Source: Opitutia bacterium (lineage in GTDB: Bacteria > Verrucomicrobiota > Verrucomicrobiae > Opitutales > UBA953). From it: 58,031 nt of DNA. The notes below the pieces were generated by a model, which had not been told where the DNA came from, did not search any database, and saw only the letters and a program-made list of their open reading frames with translations. The stretch is from assembly GCA_004558035.1 (NCBI GenBank), contig SFEJ01000012.1, positions 1-58,031 on the forward strand, in the 5' to 3' direction. The first letter of the stretch is position 1, and each line of letters starts with the position of its first letter. The translations under genes were made by a program, and so were the position numbers. This document shows, piece by piece, positions 24,362 to 32,792 of the stretch.

Positions 24362-26560
24362 ATGAAAATTTCTTTGCCCGTGCTCGCGCTCGCGTCGTCG
24401 ATTTTCTGCGGAACCGCGGTTTCGCTTCCCGCGGCGGAAGAGCACGCAGCGCTTCCCGTGGATTGGCCGGGAACGGAAATCTTCTCCGGAAAAACGGAGT
24501 TTTCGGCGGACGGAGACGCCGCGGCGCTCGGGAACGGCGTCGTCTCGCTGAGCGTCGCCGACGGGAACGCGGTCTTCGATCTCGCGGGGACGAAAATCGC
24601 GCTCGCGGACGTCTGCTCGCTCGAAATCACCGACGCCGCCGGCAAAAAGACGACGGCGAAATTTTCGCGCGTCACGCCTTTTTCCGCCGCGGAATACGCG
24701 CCGCCGAGCCGCCCCGTCCGCCGCGCGGACAGCCTCGGCGAAGACGGCGCGGCGCTCGAGGCGCGCTTCGAAAACGCGGAGACGGGGCTGGAGCTCCGCT
24801 GGCGGATCGCGCTCCGCGGGAACGCGCCTTACTTCACGCAGCGCTTCGCGATTTCCCGGGGCGAAGCCGCGCGCGCGTCCGCCGGCGCCGCGGAAACGCG
24901 CGTCCGCGTCACGGGCATCCGTCTCGGCGAGTTCCGCGTTCCCGACGCGGACGCGGTCGCGGCGGTCGGCAAGGTCGTCGGCTCTCCGGTCGCGCTCGCG
25001 GACGACGTGCTCTGCGGCGCGGAGTTTCCGAATTTCCGCTTCGAGAAGACGAACGCGGGAACGGTCGCAATCGTCGTTCCCTGCGATTTCGACTCGGGCG
25101 CGGCGGAAACGCCGACGACGCTCTCGTCCATGCTCGGATTTTTCCCGAAGGAGCAGCGCAGGCGCGCGTTCAATTTTTATCTCGAACGGGAACGCGCCGC
25201 GCCCTCGCGCCCGTTTCTGGTCTACGACGGTTGGTACGACCTGGAGCTCTCGCCCAGCGCGGAAAAAATCGGCGAGACCATCGACGCCTACGGCGACGCG
25301 CTCGTGAAACGGCGCGAAATCGCGATCGGCGCCTTCGTGCTCGACGACGGCTGGGACGACCCCGAGCGCGAGCTCTGGGCGCCCGCGGCGGACAAATTTC
25401 CCGAAGGCCTGAGCGGGCTCGCGAAAAAGGCGGCGGAATTCGGCGCGGGATTCGGCATCTGGATTTCGCCGACGGGCGGCTGCTTCGGCGTTCCCGAGCG
25501 GCTGAAGTCCTGCAAGAAGCTCGGCGGCATCGCCGAAGACGCCTACGCGTTCGACCTCGCCGACCCGCTCTACGAAAAATGGTTCTTCGAAAAATGCCGT
25601 TCGCTCGTGCTCGACGACGGCGTGACCTACTTCAAGTGGGACCGCATCGGCGAGGACGCGCCGCAGCACTTTCTGCGCCTGATCGACGTCGCCGACAGGC
25701 TTCGCGAAATCCGCCCCGAGCTCTTCATCAACGCGACGGTCGGCTCCTGGCCGTCGCCGTTCTGGCTGAATCACGTGGATTCGACCTGGCGCGGCGGCGC
25801 GGACATCGCGTTTCAGAACTCCGGCATCGGCGACGCGCGCGACCGCTGGATTTCCTTCCGCGACTTCGAGCTGATTGAAAACGTCTGCTCCCGCGCCCCG
25901 CTCTACCCGATCGGCTCCGTCATGCACCACGGCATCGTGCTCGGCACGCACTACCAGGGCGCCACCTGCGCCGAAGCCGGCAACGACCTGCGGCGCGAGA
26001 TTTTTTCCTACTTCGCGCTCGGTCCCAATCTGCGGGAACTCTACCTGGACTTCCGCATGCTCGACGACGATCCCGCGAAATCGCGCGAATGGGCGCTCGA
26101 ACACGTCCAGAGCCCGCGCAACGACGCGAAGAAAAACGCGCGGGCGCGCGAGGCCGTCGCGCAGGCGACGTGGATTCCCGGCGGCGCCGTCTGGAACGCG
26201 ATCGCGCGCGCGTCCGTCTGGGCGCGGGAAAACGCCGCCGTGCTCGCCGACATGCATTGGGTCGCCGGCAAGCCGTGTTACCCGCCCGCGCCCTACGCCT
26301 TCGCCGGCTGGCACCGCGGGAACGGCGTCGTCTATCTGCGCAACGCCTCCGACAAGCCGGCGCAGATCTCCTTTTCGCTCAAGGACGCGTTCGAGCTGCC
26401 GCCGACCGAACCCGCCGACGCGCGCTATTCGATCGCGGACGTCTACGTTTACGGCGCGGCGGGCTCGACGGCTCCGGCCTACTCCGTTCCCGCCTCCGCC
26501 AAGATGACGTTCCGCATGAACCCGCTCGAAATCCGCATCCTTCAGGCCGCCCGCCGCTGA
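24362..26560 (+). CDS. Secreted clan GH-D glycosidase-like protein (alpha-galactosidase-like)
   Basis: A 732-residue exported enzyme-like protein; the signal peptide is MKISLPVLALASSIFCGTAV. An N-terminal beta-sandwich (to about 270) precedes a TIM barrel with FLVYDGWYDL, AFVLDDGWDDP, FGIWISPTGGCFG and YFKWDRIGEDAP; the Asp of KWD is the candidate nucleophile, as in GH27/36. FINATVGSWPSPFWLNHVDSTWRGGAD is the later barrel region. A C-terminal beta domain ends in the Lys/Arg-rich tail. Motifs suggest clan GH-D, but it is not a close match to any one GH36 subgroup from sequence alone. The start ATG at 24362 follows the Fic gene by 120 bases. It likely degrades host or dietary glycans in the periplasm or outside. 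Confidence 0.78.
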   Translation: MKISLPVLALASSIFCGTAVSLPAAEEHAALPVDWPGTEIFSGKTEFSADGDAAALGNGVVSLSVADGNAVFDLAGTKIALADVCSLEITDAAGKKTTAKFSRVTPFSAAEYAPPSRPVRRADSLGEDGAALEARFENAETGLELRWRIALRGNAPYFTQRFAISRGEAARASAGAAETRVRVTGIRLGEFRVPDADAVAAVGKVVGSPVALADDVLCGAEFPNFRFEKTNAGTVAIVVPCDFDSGAAETPTTLSSMLGFFPKEQRRRAFNFYLERERAAPSRPFLVYDGWYDLELSPSAEKIGETIDAYGDALVKRREIAIGAFVLDDGWDDPERELWAPAADKFPEGLSGLAKKAAEFGAGFGIWISPTGGCFGVPERLKSCKKLGGIAEDAYAFDLADPLYEKWFFEKCRSLVLDDGVTYFKWDRIGEDAPQHFLRLIDVADRLREIRPELFINATVGSWPSPFWLNHVDSTWRGGADIAFQNSGIGDARDRWISFRDFELIENVCSRAPLYPIGSVMHHGIVLGTHYQGATCAEAGNDLRREIFSYFALGPNLRELYLDFRMLDDDPAKSREWALEHVQSPRNDAKKNARAREAVAQATWIPGGAVWNAIARASVWARENAAVLADMHWVAGKPCYPPAPYAFAGWHRGNGVVYLRNASDKPAQISFSLKDAFELPPTEPADARYSIADVYVYGAAGSTAPAYSVPASAKMTFRMNPLEIRILQAARR

Positions 26561-26599
26561 TCGGACCGAAAAATTCACTTTCATTCAACCGGAATCATC

Positions 26600-27478
26600 A
26601 TGGAACTCATAGACGGAAATCTGATCGCGAAGCAGGTGCTCGCCGAGTTGAAGGCGGAAGTCGCGGAACTCTCCGCGCGCGGCGTCGTGCCGCACATCGT
26701 CGTGATGCGCGTCGGGAACGATCCCGCGAGCGTCTCCTACGTGAACAAAAAGGAGAAGACCGCCCGCGAACTCGGCATGAAGAGCACCGTGAAGCTCTTT
26801 CCCGAGACCGTTTCCCAGGCGGAGCTCGAGGCGGAAATCGACGCGCTGAACGCCGACTCGACCGTGCACGGCGTGCTCGTGCAGGCGCCGCTCCCGCCGC
26901 ACGTCGACGCGACCGCGATCTTCAACCGCGTTTCGCCGGAAAAGGACGTGGACGGATTTTCGACGACGAACGTCGGCCGCCTCGTGCAGGAGCTCCCGAA
27001 CGCGTTCGCGGCGTGCACGCCCGCGGGCATTATCGAGCTGCTCGAACGCTCCGGCGTGAAGACCGCCGGCAGGCACGCCGTCGTCGTCGGGCGCTCGCTC
27101 ATCGTCGGCAAACCCGCCTCGCTGCTGCTGCTTTCCAAGAAGTCGAACGCGACCGTCACCGTCTGCCACTCGCGCACGGCGGACCTGCCCGCGGTCGCGC
27201 GGCAGGCGGACATTCTCGTCGCGGCGATCGGCAGGCCGAAATTCGTCACGGCGGACATGGTGAAGCCCGGCGCGGTCGTCATCGACGTGGGCATCAACCG
27301 CGTTCCCGACGCGACGAAGAAAAGCGGATTCCGCCTCGTCGGCGACGTCGATTTCGAGAACGTCGCGCCGAAATGCTCGCTCATCACGCCCGTTCCCGGC
27401 GGCGTCGGCCCGATGACCGTCGCGATGCTGATGAAGAACACTCTCGCCGCGGCGCGCCGCGCGCTGAACGGAGAATGA
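26600..27478 (+). CDS. folD: Methylenetetrahydrofolate dehydrogenase/cyclohydrolase
   Basis: A 292-residue bifunctional cytoplasmic enzyme (EC 1.5.1.5/3.5.4.9) of one-carbon metabolism. The catalytic segment VGNDPASVSYVNKKEKTARELGM contains the Tyr and Lys (YVNKK); VHGVLVQAPLPPHVD, VDGFSTTNVGRL, CTPAGIIELL, VVVGRSLIVGKPASLLLL (NADP-binding) and ITPVPGGVGPMTVAMLM are all family hallmarks. Full length. It lies 40 bases downstream of the glycosidase gene with no Shine-Dalgarno. It supplies formyl-THF used by purine synthesis, although the pur genes are elsewhere. Confidence 0.97.
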   Translation: MELIDGNLIAKQVLAELKAEVAELSARGVVPHIVVMRVGNDPASVSYVNKKEKTARELGMKSTVKLFPETVSQAELEAEIDALNADSTVHGVLVQAPLPPHVDATAIFNRVSPEKDVDGFSTTNVGRLVQELPNAFAACTPAGIIELLERSGVKTAGRHAVVVGRSLIVGKPASLLLLSKKSNATVTVCHSRTADLPAVARQADILVAAIGRPKFVTADMVKPGAVVIDVGINRVPDATKKSGFRLVGDVDFENVAPKCSLITPVPGGVGPMTVAMLMKNTLAAARRALNGE

Positions 27479-27537
27479 CGCACGGCGCCGTTCGATTCAC
27501 CGTAGTCGGTCATCAGTTATCCGTTATTCACTGAAAA
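27479..27537. other. Short AT-rich intergenic patch before the RDD gene
   Basis: Contains the word GTTATTCACTGA, related to the right arm of the repeat at 42021-42113 (TTCACTATTCACTGA). It seems a single arm of this repeat type. Confidence 0.45.
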
Positions 27538-28176
27538 ATGCTTCCTCCGCCGCTTCCGAACGAGACTTCCGCCGACGCGCAGCTTCCTCCGCCGGCGCCG
27601 CTGTTCCCGCGCACGCTCGCGTTTCTGGCGGACGCGGCGCTCGCCCTGCTCTTCGGCGTGCTGGCGACGCGGCTGCTCGTTCCCGTCTTCGCGGCGGACA
27701 CGTTTCCGGTCTTCGTCGAAACGCTCGAAGAAATCGCGCACGACTACCGCGAAACGACGCTCTCGCTCGCCGGCGGGAACACGGAAGCCGCCGCGGCGTT
27801 TTCGGAACGCGTCGTCGAAAGAGCCTCCCGCCCGGAAGTCGCCGACGCGCAGCTTTTCCTCTCGCTCACGCTCACGCTGACGGCGCTCGCGTATTTCACG
27901 CTTTCGGAAACGCTGACGCGCGGCGCCTCGATCGGCAAAAAGATCTTCCGCCTGCGCGTCGTCTCGACGGTCACGGGCGAGCCGCCGAACGTGCTTCAGA
28001 GCCTTTCGCGCTCGATCTGGCGCGCCTGCGCCGTCGCGCCCGCGGGGCTGCTGGTGACGCTTCTCGTCCTCGTCGACGCGCACGTGCCGTTCTTCGCTTT
28101 CCGCCGCCGCGCCTGGCACGACCGCCTCGCCCGCACTGAAGTCGTTGACGCACGAAACCGCAGTCGCTATAAGTAA
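27538..28176 (+). CDS. RDD family membrane protein
   Basis: A 212-residue membrane protein. PLFPRTLAFLADAALALLFGVLA carries the Arg-Asp start of the RDD family, followed by a helix pair around LSLTLTLTALAYFTLSETL, GASIGKKIFRLRVVS (typical second RDD motif), and a last pair ending RRRAWHDRLARTEVV, the diagnostic tail. RDD proteins are poorly characterised; some are Na+/H+ antiporter-like. The N-terminus is Pro-rich. Just upstream is the low-complexity intergenic word GTTATTCACTGA. A strong promoter for the following gene lies in its last codons. Confidence 0.88.
   Translation: MLPPPLPNETSADAQLPPPAPLFPRTLAFLADAALALLFGVLATRLLVPVFAADTFPVFVETLEEIAHDYRETTLSLAGGNTEAAAAFSERVVERASRPEVADAQLFLSLTLTLTALAYFTLSETLTRGASIGKKIFRLRVVSTVTGEPPNVLQSLSRSIWRACAVAPAGLLVTLLVLVDAHVPFFAFRRRAWHDRLARTEVVDARNRSRYK
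28145..28173 (+). promoter_or_regulatory. Strong sigma70 promoter inside the 3' end of the RDD gene
   Basis: TTGACG (28145-28150), exactly 17 bases, TATAAG (28168-28173), 10 bases before the ATG of the low-GC gene at 28184. It is among the best promoter matches in the window and gives a near-leaderless transcript. It supports independent expression of that gene. Confidence 0.75.
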
Positions 28177-28183
28177 ATGCGTT

Positions 28184-28897
28184 ATGGGAAAAACATATGC
28201 TGAAAACAAAATAATTGAAATGTGCAGAAACGCGTTGGACAATCCCGCGGAATTCTACAAAAAGAAGTTCGTCAACTATACGGGGAAAACTTCGGATACG
28301 AAGATTCCGTACACGGAAATCATCGCGAAATTCCTCTGCGACAACTTCAAAACGTACACCAAAGGCATCCGAACAATCCGCAGAGTCGAATCCTACAATC
28401 GAGGACACACAGGGGAGCACGATTCCAACTCATCTCGAAAAGAAGAGGTTACCGCCATGGAAATGTTTAATTTCTGCAAAGACGAAAACGGCGGGCGCTA
28501 TCCGAAAATCGGAAAAATCATCGATTATCAGACGCCGCTGAAAGACGTAATCAGCGACAAGGCCGGGAAAATCGACCTTTTGGCTTACGACGAAGCAACG
28601 AATACCCTTCGCATCCTGGAACTGAAGACCGCGGATACGGATGAAACCATGCTCCGGTGCGTTTTGGAAGGATACACCTACCTGCGGACGGTGGATCAGA
28701 AAAAGCTCTGCAAAGATTTCGAGAAACCCGAAGACGCATCCGTAAAAGCGAGCCCGCTCGTTTTCAAACACTCCCGCCCCGACAAGGAATACCAGGATAA
28801 CGCTAGGCCGCATCTGAAAAAACTGATGAAATTGTTGGAGAGCGAGCCCTTCTTCGTCGTCGCGACCGGCTACGAAGTTTCGGGAACCGTCGGCTGA
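28184..28897 (+). CDS. PD-(D/E)XK nuclease-like protein, low GC
   Basis: A 237-residue cytoplasmic protein. AGKIDLLAYDEATNTLRILELKTAD has the PD-(D/E)XK layout: D131, then E146-x-K148 on the next strand. An N-terminal helical region (MGKTYAENKIIEMCRN) precedes Lys-rich sequence, and VEGYTYLRTVDQKKL-like LEGYTYLRTVDQKKLC fits the helix after the motif with its conserved Tyr. The other nuclease-family details are weak, so enzyme activity is inference. Composition is AT-richer than both neighbours and it has no GCGGGAACG word. ATG 28184 is chosen because of the promoter and because the upstream extension overlaps the RDD stop. 27 bases separate it from the MBL gene, suggesting a two-gene unit. 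Confidence 0.75.
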   Translation: MGKTYAENKIIEMCRNALDNPAEFYKKKFVNYTGKTSDTKIPYTEIIAKFLCDNFKTYTKGIRTIRRVESYNRGHTGEHDSNSSRKEEVTAMEMFNFCKDENGGRYPKIGKIIDYQTPLKDVISDKAGKIDLLAYDEATNTLRILELKTADTDETMLRCVLEGYTYLRTVDQKKLCKDFEKPEDASVKASPLVFKHSRPDKEYQDNARPHLKKLMKLLESEPFFVVATGYEVSGTVG

Positions 28898-28924
28898 CGG
28901 GAACCGCGGCGAACGAACCCGGAC

Positions 28925-30106
28925 TTGAAAATCTGCATACATCGGGGAACGCACCAGATCGGCGGCGTCGCCACGGAAATTTCCTCGGCGACGTCGCGCA
29001 TTCTCATCGATTTGGGCGACGAGCTGTCCGTCGAGCCCGGCTTCGTCTCCTCGCCGCTGAACGTTCCCGGCGTGACCGATTCGAACGGGCGTTGCGACGC
29101 CGTGCTGTTCACGCATCATCACGGGGACCACGTCGGGCAGATGTCGCGCATCCGTCCGGGGATCCCGCTCTACACCGGAGCGCTGACGAAGGCGATCATG
29201 CTGAAATCCGCGCAGTACGGGCGGGCGAACGACGACCTCGTCGCGCAGACAGAAAGCATGCGCACGTTCTCTCCGGGCGAATCCTTCTTCGTCGGCGACA
29301 TGAAAATCACGCCGTTCCGCGTCGATCATTCCGCCTGCGACAGCTGCATGTTTCTGGTGGAAGCGGACGGCAAACGCGTGCTGCACACCGGCGACTTCCG
29401 TCTGCACGGCGTGCGCGGCAAAGCGATGGATAAGATTTTGGAAAGGCGAATCGGGAAAGTCGATGCCCTGATCGTCGAGGGAACGACGCTGTCGCGCCCC
29501 GCCGGACCTCCCGCCTCGGAATGGGATCTGCAGGACCGGCTCGCCGCCTATCTCAAACGCTACAAGTACGTTTTCGTTTTGTGCGCGAGCACCAATCTGG
29601 ATCGGATATTCGCGTTAGCGCAAGCCGTTCCCCGCGGGAAATATTGTCTTTGCGACAAGTACCAGTACGAGCTCGCAGAGCTCGTCTCCGAGCACTGCAA
29701 AAGCGCCTCCACCTTTTACGAAATGCCCAAACTGCTCCAGCTCAGGAAAAATCCGCCCGCCGACTTCGAACGCCTGGGCGGGCTGATGTTCGTTCGGGCA
29801 AACCGCAGGTTTGAACAAATCATACGAAAATTCGATCCGGCTCAGAGTATCATCCTCTATTCCATATGGGACGGCTACCGCACGGCGCCCGAAAGCCGCA
29901 TTCCCGAATTTTTGGCGCTGACGGGCGCTTGGGAATCTCTGCACACGGGCGGACATGCCTCCCCGGAAGCCGTCCGCCGCGTCATCGAAAAAGCCGATCC
30001 CGAAATCGTCATTCCCATGCACACCGACGCGCCGCAGAAGATGCGGGAACTCTGTCCCGACCGGACGGTCGCGCTGCTTCAGGACGGAGAGGCCATCACG
30101 CTTTGA
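28925..30106 (+). CDS. MBL-fold hydrolase, RNase J/beta-CASP-like
   Basis: A 393-residue metallo-beta-lactamase-fold protein. The metal motif is LFTHHHGDHVGQ (HHHGDH, 64-69), followed by FRVDHSACDSCMFLVEADGKRVLHTGDFRLHG (later metal His and Asp). The C-terminal half has a beta-CASP-like layout, with YVFVLCASTNLDRIFALAQA and a terminal LHTGGHASPEAV and VIPMHTDAPQKM giving the last His residues. RNase J relatives process or degrade RNA; some are DNA-acting. The start is TTG at 28925, as no closer ATG fits. It is probably expressed with the nuclease-like gene before it. The terminator at 30124-30160 follows. Substrate and role are unknown. Confidence 0.85.
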   Translation: MKICIHRGTHQIGGVATEISSATSRILIDLGDELSVEPGFVSSPLNVPGVTDSNGRCDAVLFTHHHGDHVGQMSRIRPGIPLYTGALTKAIMLKSAQYGRANDDLVAQTESMRTFSPGESFFVGDMKITPFRVDHSACDSCMFLVEADGKRVLHTGDFRLHGVRGKAMDKILERRIGKVDALIVEGTTLSRPAGPPASEWDLQDRLAAYLKRYKYVFVLCASTNLDRIFALAQAVPRGKYCLCDKYQYELAELVSEHCKSASTFYEMPKLLQLRKNPPADFERLGGLMFVRANRRFEQIIRKFDPAQSIILYSIWDGYRTAPESRIPEFLALTGAWESLHTGGHASPEAVRRVIEKADPEIVIPMHTDAPQKMRELCPDRTVALLQDGEAITL

Positions 30107-30123
30107 CGTTCCCGCGGGGGCGC

Positions 30124-30160
30124 AAAAAAACTCCGTCCGGAAAAGGGACGGAGTTTTTTT
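30124..30160. terminator. Bidirectional intrinsic terminator
   Basis: Stem ACTCCGTCC/GGACGGAGT with A7 before and T7 after, and a short AAAA-containing loop, between the MBL gene (+) and rpmG (-). Unlike most terminators here it does not use the GCGGGAACG word. Confidence 0.92.
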
Positions 30161-30180
30161 CGCTTCTCGGAAACGCGGGC

Positions 30181-30351
30181 TCAGCCCTTGATTTCCTTGT
30201 GAAGCGTGCGGCGGCGAAGGCTCGGATTGTATTTCATCTTCTCGACCTTCGTCTGCATCGTCTTCTTGTTGCGCGTCGTCATGTAGCGCGAAGGATTCTT
30301 GCCCTCTTTGCGGGCTTCAGTGCATTCGATAATAACGGTTTCTCGTGGCAT
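30181..30351 (-). CDS. rpmG: Ribosomal protein bL33
   Basis: A 56-residue protein, MPRETVIIECTEARKEGKN then PSRYMTTRNKKTMQTKVEKM and KYNPSLRRRTLHKEIKG. It matches bL33 in length and in the motifs TRNKK and KYNPxLRRxTLHKE. It lacks the CxxC pairs, so it is the Zn-independent form (only one Cys). A weak AGGA lies about 11 bases upstream of the ATG, one of the few Shine-Dalgarno-like elements in the window. It lies downstream of lptB on the same strand. Confidence 0.95.
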   Translation of the reverse strand: MPRETVIIECTEARKEGKNPSRYMTTRNKKTMQTKVEKMKYNPSLRRRTLHKEIKG

Positions 30352-30436
30352 GATGTTATGTTCCTAAAAGTTTTTGAATGTGAAGCGGAATAATGGATTT
30401 TCGCGCGGGAACGCGCAAGCAGAAATTTCGCCGCGC

Positions 30437-31234
30437 TCACATTCTGAAGTCTTCGCCGAGATAGAATTTCCGCGCCTCCTCGTCGTTGACGATGACGTCG
30501 GACGAGCCCTCGATGAAGACCTTGCCCTGGTGAATCAGATACGCGCGGTCCACGATCGAAAGCGTCTCGCGCACGTTGTGGTCGGTGATGAGCACGCCGA
30601 TGCCCTTGTTCTTGAGCTCGATGACGATTTTCTGCACCTCCGCGACGGAGATGGGATCGACGCCGCTGAACGGCTCGTCGAGCAGCATGAAGCGCGGCTT
30701 CGTCGCGAGCGCGCGCGCAATTTCGAGGCGCCGTCGTTCCCCGCCCGAAAGCGTGTAGGCGGGCTGTTTCGCGAGGCGCATCAGGCCGAGATCCTCGAGC
30801 TGCGCCTCACAGTAGGCTTTGCGTTCCCGCGCGGGAATGCGCATCGTCTCGACGACGCCCATCACGTTGTCCCACACGGAAAGCTTGCGGAAAATCGACG
30901 CATCCTGCGGCAGATAGCCGAGCCCGCAGCGCGCGCGCTGCCACATCGGCATCGCCGTGATGTCGCAGCCGTCGAGCAGCACCTTGCCGCGCGTCGCGGG
31001 AACGAGCCCCACGACCATGTAGAACGTCGTCGTCTTGCCGGCGCCGTTCGGACCGAGCAGTCCGACCACTTCGCCGGACTTCAGGCTCAGGCTCACGTCG
31101 TGCACGACTTCGCGCTTGCCGTAAACTTTCGCGAGGCTGCGCGTCTCGACGACGCCGGGCGGCGTTCCCGAAGCCGTCTGCGCGGCGGCGGGAGAAGGGG
31201 CGGTGGCGGGAACGGATTCGGTCGGGCTTGTCAT
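30437..31234 (-). CDS. lptB: LPS export ABC transporter ATPase LptB
   Basis: A 265-residue cytoplasmic ATPase driving LPS transport to the outer membrane with LptFG. Walker A is GLLGPNGAGKTTTFYMVVG, the Q-loop GYLPQDASIFRKLSV is highly typical of LptB, the signature is TLSGGERRRLEIARAL, Walker B is FMLLDEPFSGVDPISV, and ITDHNVRETLSIVDRAYLIHQGKV completes the family. An extra 25-residue Ala/Pro/Thr-rich N-terminus precedes the core. The other lpt genes are not here. The leader contains a low-complexity TTAAAG word repeat. Confidence 0.96.
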   Translation of the reverse strand: MTSPTESVPATAPSPAAAQTASGTPPGVVETRSLAKVYGKREVVHDVSLSLKSGEVVGLLGPNGAGKTTTFYMVVGLVPATRGKVLLDGCDITAMPMWQRARCGLGYLPQDASIFRKLSVWDNVMGVVETMRIPARERKAYCEAQLEDLGLMRLAKQPAYTLSGGERRRLEIARALATKPRFMLLDEPFSGVDPISVAEVQKIVIELKNKGIGVLITDHNVRETLSIVDRAYLIHQGKVFIEGSSDVIVNDEEARKFYLGEDFRM

Positions 31235-31296
31235 GGCGAAACAATTTAAAGATTAAAGCCTGAGGCTTAAAGCTTAAAGCGCGTGCGCGCGCGTCG
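31235..31296. repeat. TTAAAG word repeats before lptB
   Basis: TTTAAAGATTAAAGCCTGAGGCTTAAAGCTTAAAGCG contains several copies of TTAAAG/CTTTAA; GCTTAAAGCTTAAAG recurs near 16590 upstream of gpmI. Confidence 0.5.
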
Positions 31297-32670
31297 TCAG
31301 CAGGCGAATCCGGGGCGGGCGGGAACGGCCTTCAGCAGCGCGTCCGCCTCCGCGTCACCGCGGAAACGGCCGTTCGCGGCGTCCCATTCGAGGCGGCGGC
31401 CGAGCCGCTGCGCGATCACGCCGAGCAGCACGATCTCCGTCAGCGGCGCCGCGTAGTCGAAGCCCGAAACCGTCGGCGCGCCCGTGCGGATGCCTTCGAT
31501 CCAGTTGCGGTAGATGTTCCCGCGGACGCGCGGATATTTCCTCGGCGGCGGATTCGCGCGCACGGCGGCCTCGTCGCGCAGCAGCCGCAGCGTCTCGCCC
31601 GACGCGCCGAGCAGCATCATGTTCACGCTCCCGTAAAAGACGCTGCCGCCGATGCCGTTCGGAAAGGCGACTCCCGCCGGCAGCCCGGCCGGGCGTGGCG
31701 GCACCTGAGAACCGTCGAACCAGACGATCTTCAGCGGACCGCGCGACGCGTTCCCGGGGAAAACGTAAGTGATTTTCGACGACGTCGGGAACGCGAGCGG
31801 CGTGCCGCCGACGGACTCCGCCTCGATGCTCTCCGGCGCGCCGAGGCCGAAAATGTAATACGCGGGATTGAGCACGTGCTGCGCCATGTCGCCGAGCGCG
31901 CCGGTGCCGAACTCCGTCCAGCCGCGCCAGTTGAACGGCGCGATCGCCTTGGAATACGGGCGTTCCCGCGAGGCGCCCAGCCAGAGATTCCAGTCCAGCG
32001 CCGCGGGACACGGGTCCGCCGCCGGCTCCTCCGCCATGCCCTGCGGCCAGACCGGGCGGTTCGTCCAGGCGTGAATTTCGCGGACCTCGCCGAGAATCCC
32101 CGCCTCGTACCACTCCCGCGCGAGCCGGACGTGCTGCGACGCCGCGCCCTGATTCCCCGCCTGCGTGACGACGCCCGCCTCGCGCGACGCGAGCGTGAGC
32201 CGCCGCACCTGGTCGATCGTGCGGCAGAGCGGTTTTTCGACGAAAACGTGCTTCCCGCGCGAAACCGCCTCCATCGCCACGGCGAAATGCGAATGGTCGG
32301 GCGTCGCGACGACGGCGCCGTCGATGCGTTCCCGCGCGCGGTCGAAGACCGTGCGGTAGTCCGCGAACGCCTCCGGCTCCGGCATTCCGGCTTCGCGCAC
32401 GATTTTTTTCGCGCGCGCGCAACGGCGAGAATCCGGATCGCAGACCGCGACCGCGCGCACGCCCTTCACGTGCAGCAGCGCCTCCAGGTCCGCCATGCCC
32501 ATGCCGCCGAGGCCGAAGAACGCGAGATTGACCGTGCCCGCGTCTTCGCGCGTCTTCGCGGCGTCCGCCGGCGCGTCCGCGTCGTTTCCGAAGAAACCGC
32601 GGCAGCCGCCCAAAAACAACGTTCCCGCCGCCAGGGCGCCGAGTTTCAAAAATTCGCGTCGAGTCTGCAT
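31297..32670 (-). CDS. Tat-exported Gfo/Idh/MocA family oxidoreductase
   Basis: A 457-residue secreted oxidoreductase-like protein. The N-terminus MQTRREFLKLGALAAGTLFL carries the twin-Arg motif followed by a lipobox-like LGGC, so it may be a Tat lipoprotein. The NAD-binding domain has NLAFFGLGGMGMADLEALL and AVVATPDHSHFAVAMEAVSRGKHVFVEKPLCR (the EKP motif, catalytic Lys). GNQGAASQHVRLAREW and the C-terminal domain are typical of large Verrucomicrobiota/Planctomycete paralogues. Substrate is probably a sugar or cyclitol; unknown. Divergent from the TerC gene. Confidence 0.92.
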   Translation of the reverse strand: MQTRREFLKLGALAAGTLFLGGCRGFFGNDADAPADAAKTREDAGTVNLAFFGLGGMGMADLEALLHVKGVRAVAVCDPDSRRCARAKKIVREAGMPEPEAFADYRTVFDRARERIDGAVVATPDHSHFAVAMEAVSRGKHVFVEKPLCRTIDQVRRLTLASREAGVVTQAGNQGAASQHVRLAREWYEAGILGEVREIHAWTNRPVWPQGMAEEPAADPCPAALDWNLWLGASRERPYSKAIAPFNWRGWTEFGTGALGDMAQHVLNPAYYIFGLGAPESIEAESVGGTPLAFPTSSKITYVFPGNASRGPLKIVWFDGSQVPPRPAGLPAGVAFPNGIGGSVFYGSVNMMLLGASGETLRLLRDEAAVRANPPPRKYPRVRGNIYRNWIEGIRTGAPTVSGFDYAAPLTEIVLLGVIAQRLGRRLEWDAANGRFRGDAEADALLKAVPARPGFAC

Positions 32671-32758
32671 GCCGCCATTTTGCGCCCTGCGCCCCGCCCT
32701 TGTCCAAGATATTTTTTCCGGGTCCGCGCGCGAACGAAAATCCGCGCAAAGATTTCCT

Positions 32759-32786
32759 CGAAACGGCGGGGCAAAACGCCTATGCT
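32759..32786 (+). promoter_or_regulatory. Candidate promoter of the TerC fusion gene (leaderless)
   Basis: TCGAAA (32758-32763), 17 bases, TATGCT (32781-32786), with the ATG only 6 bases further on. Transcription should begin at or next to the start codon. Confidence 0.5.
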
Positions 32787-32792
32787 CGCGAC

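Noticed and set aside
28145..28183. Earlier start codon of the PD-(D/E)XK-like gene
   Set aside because: It would overlap the RDD stop, and the promoter places the transcript start just before ATG 28184.
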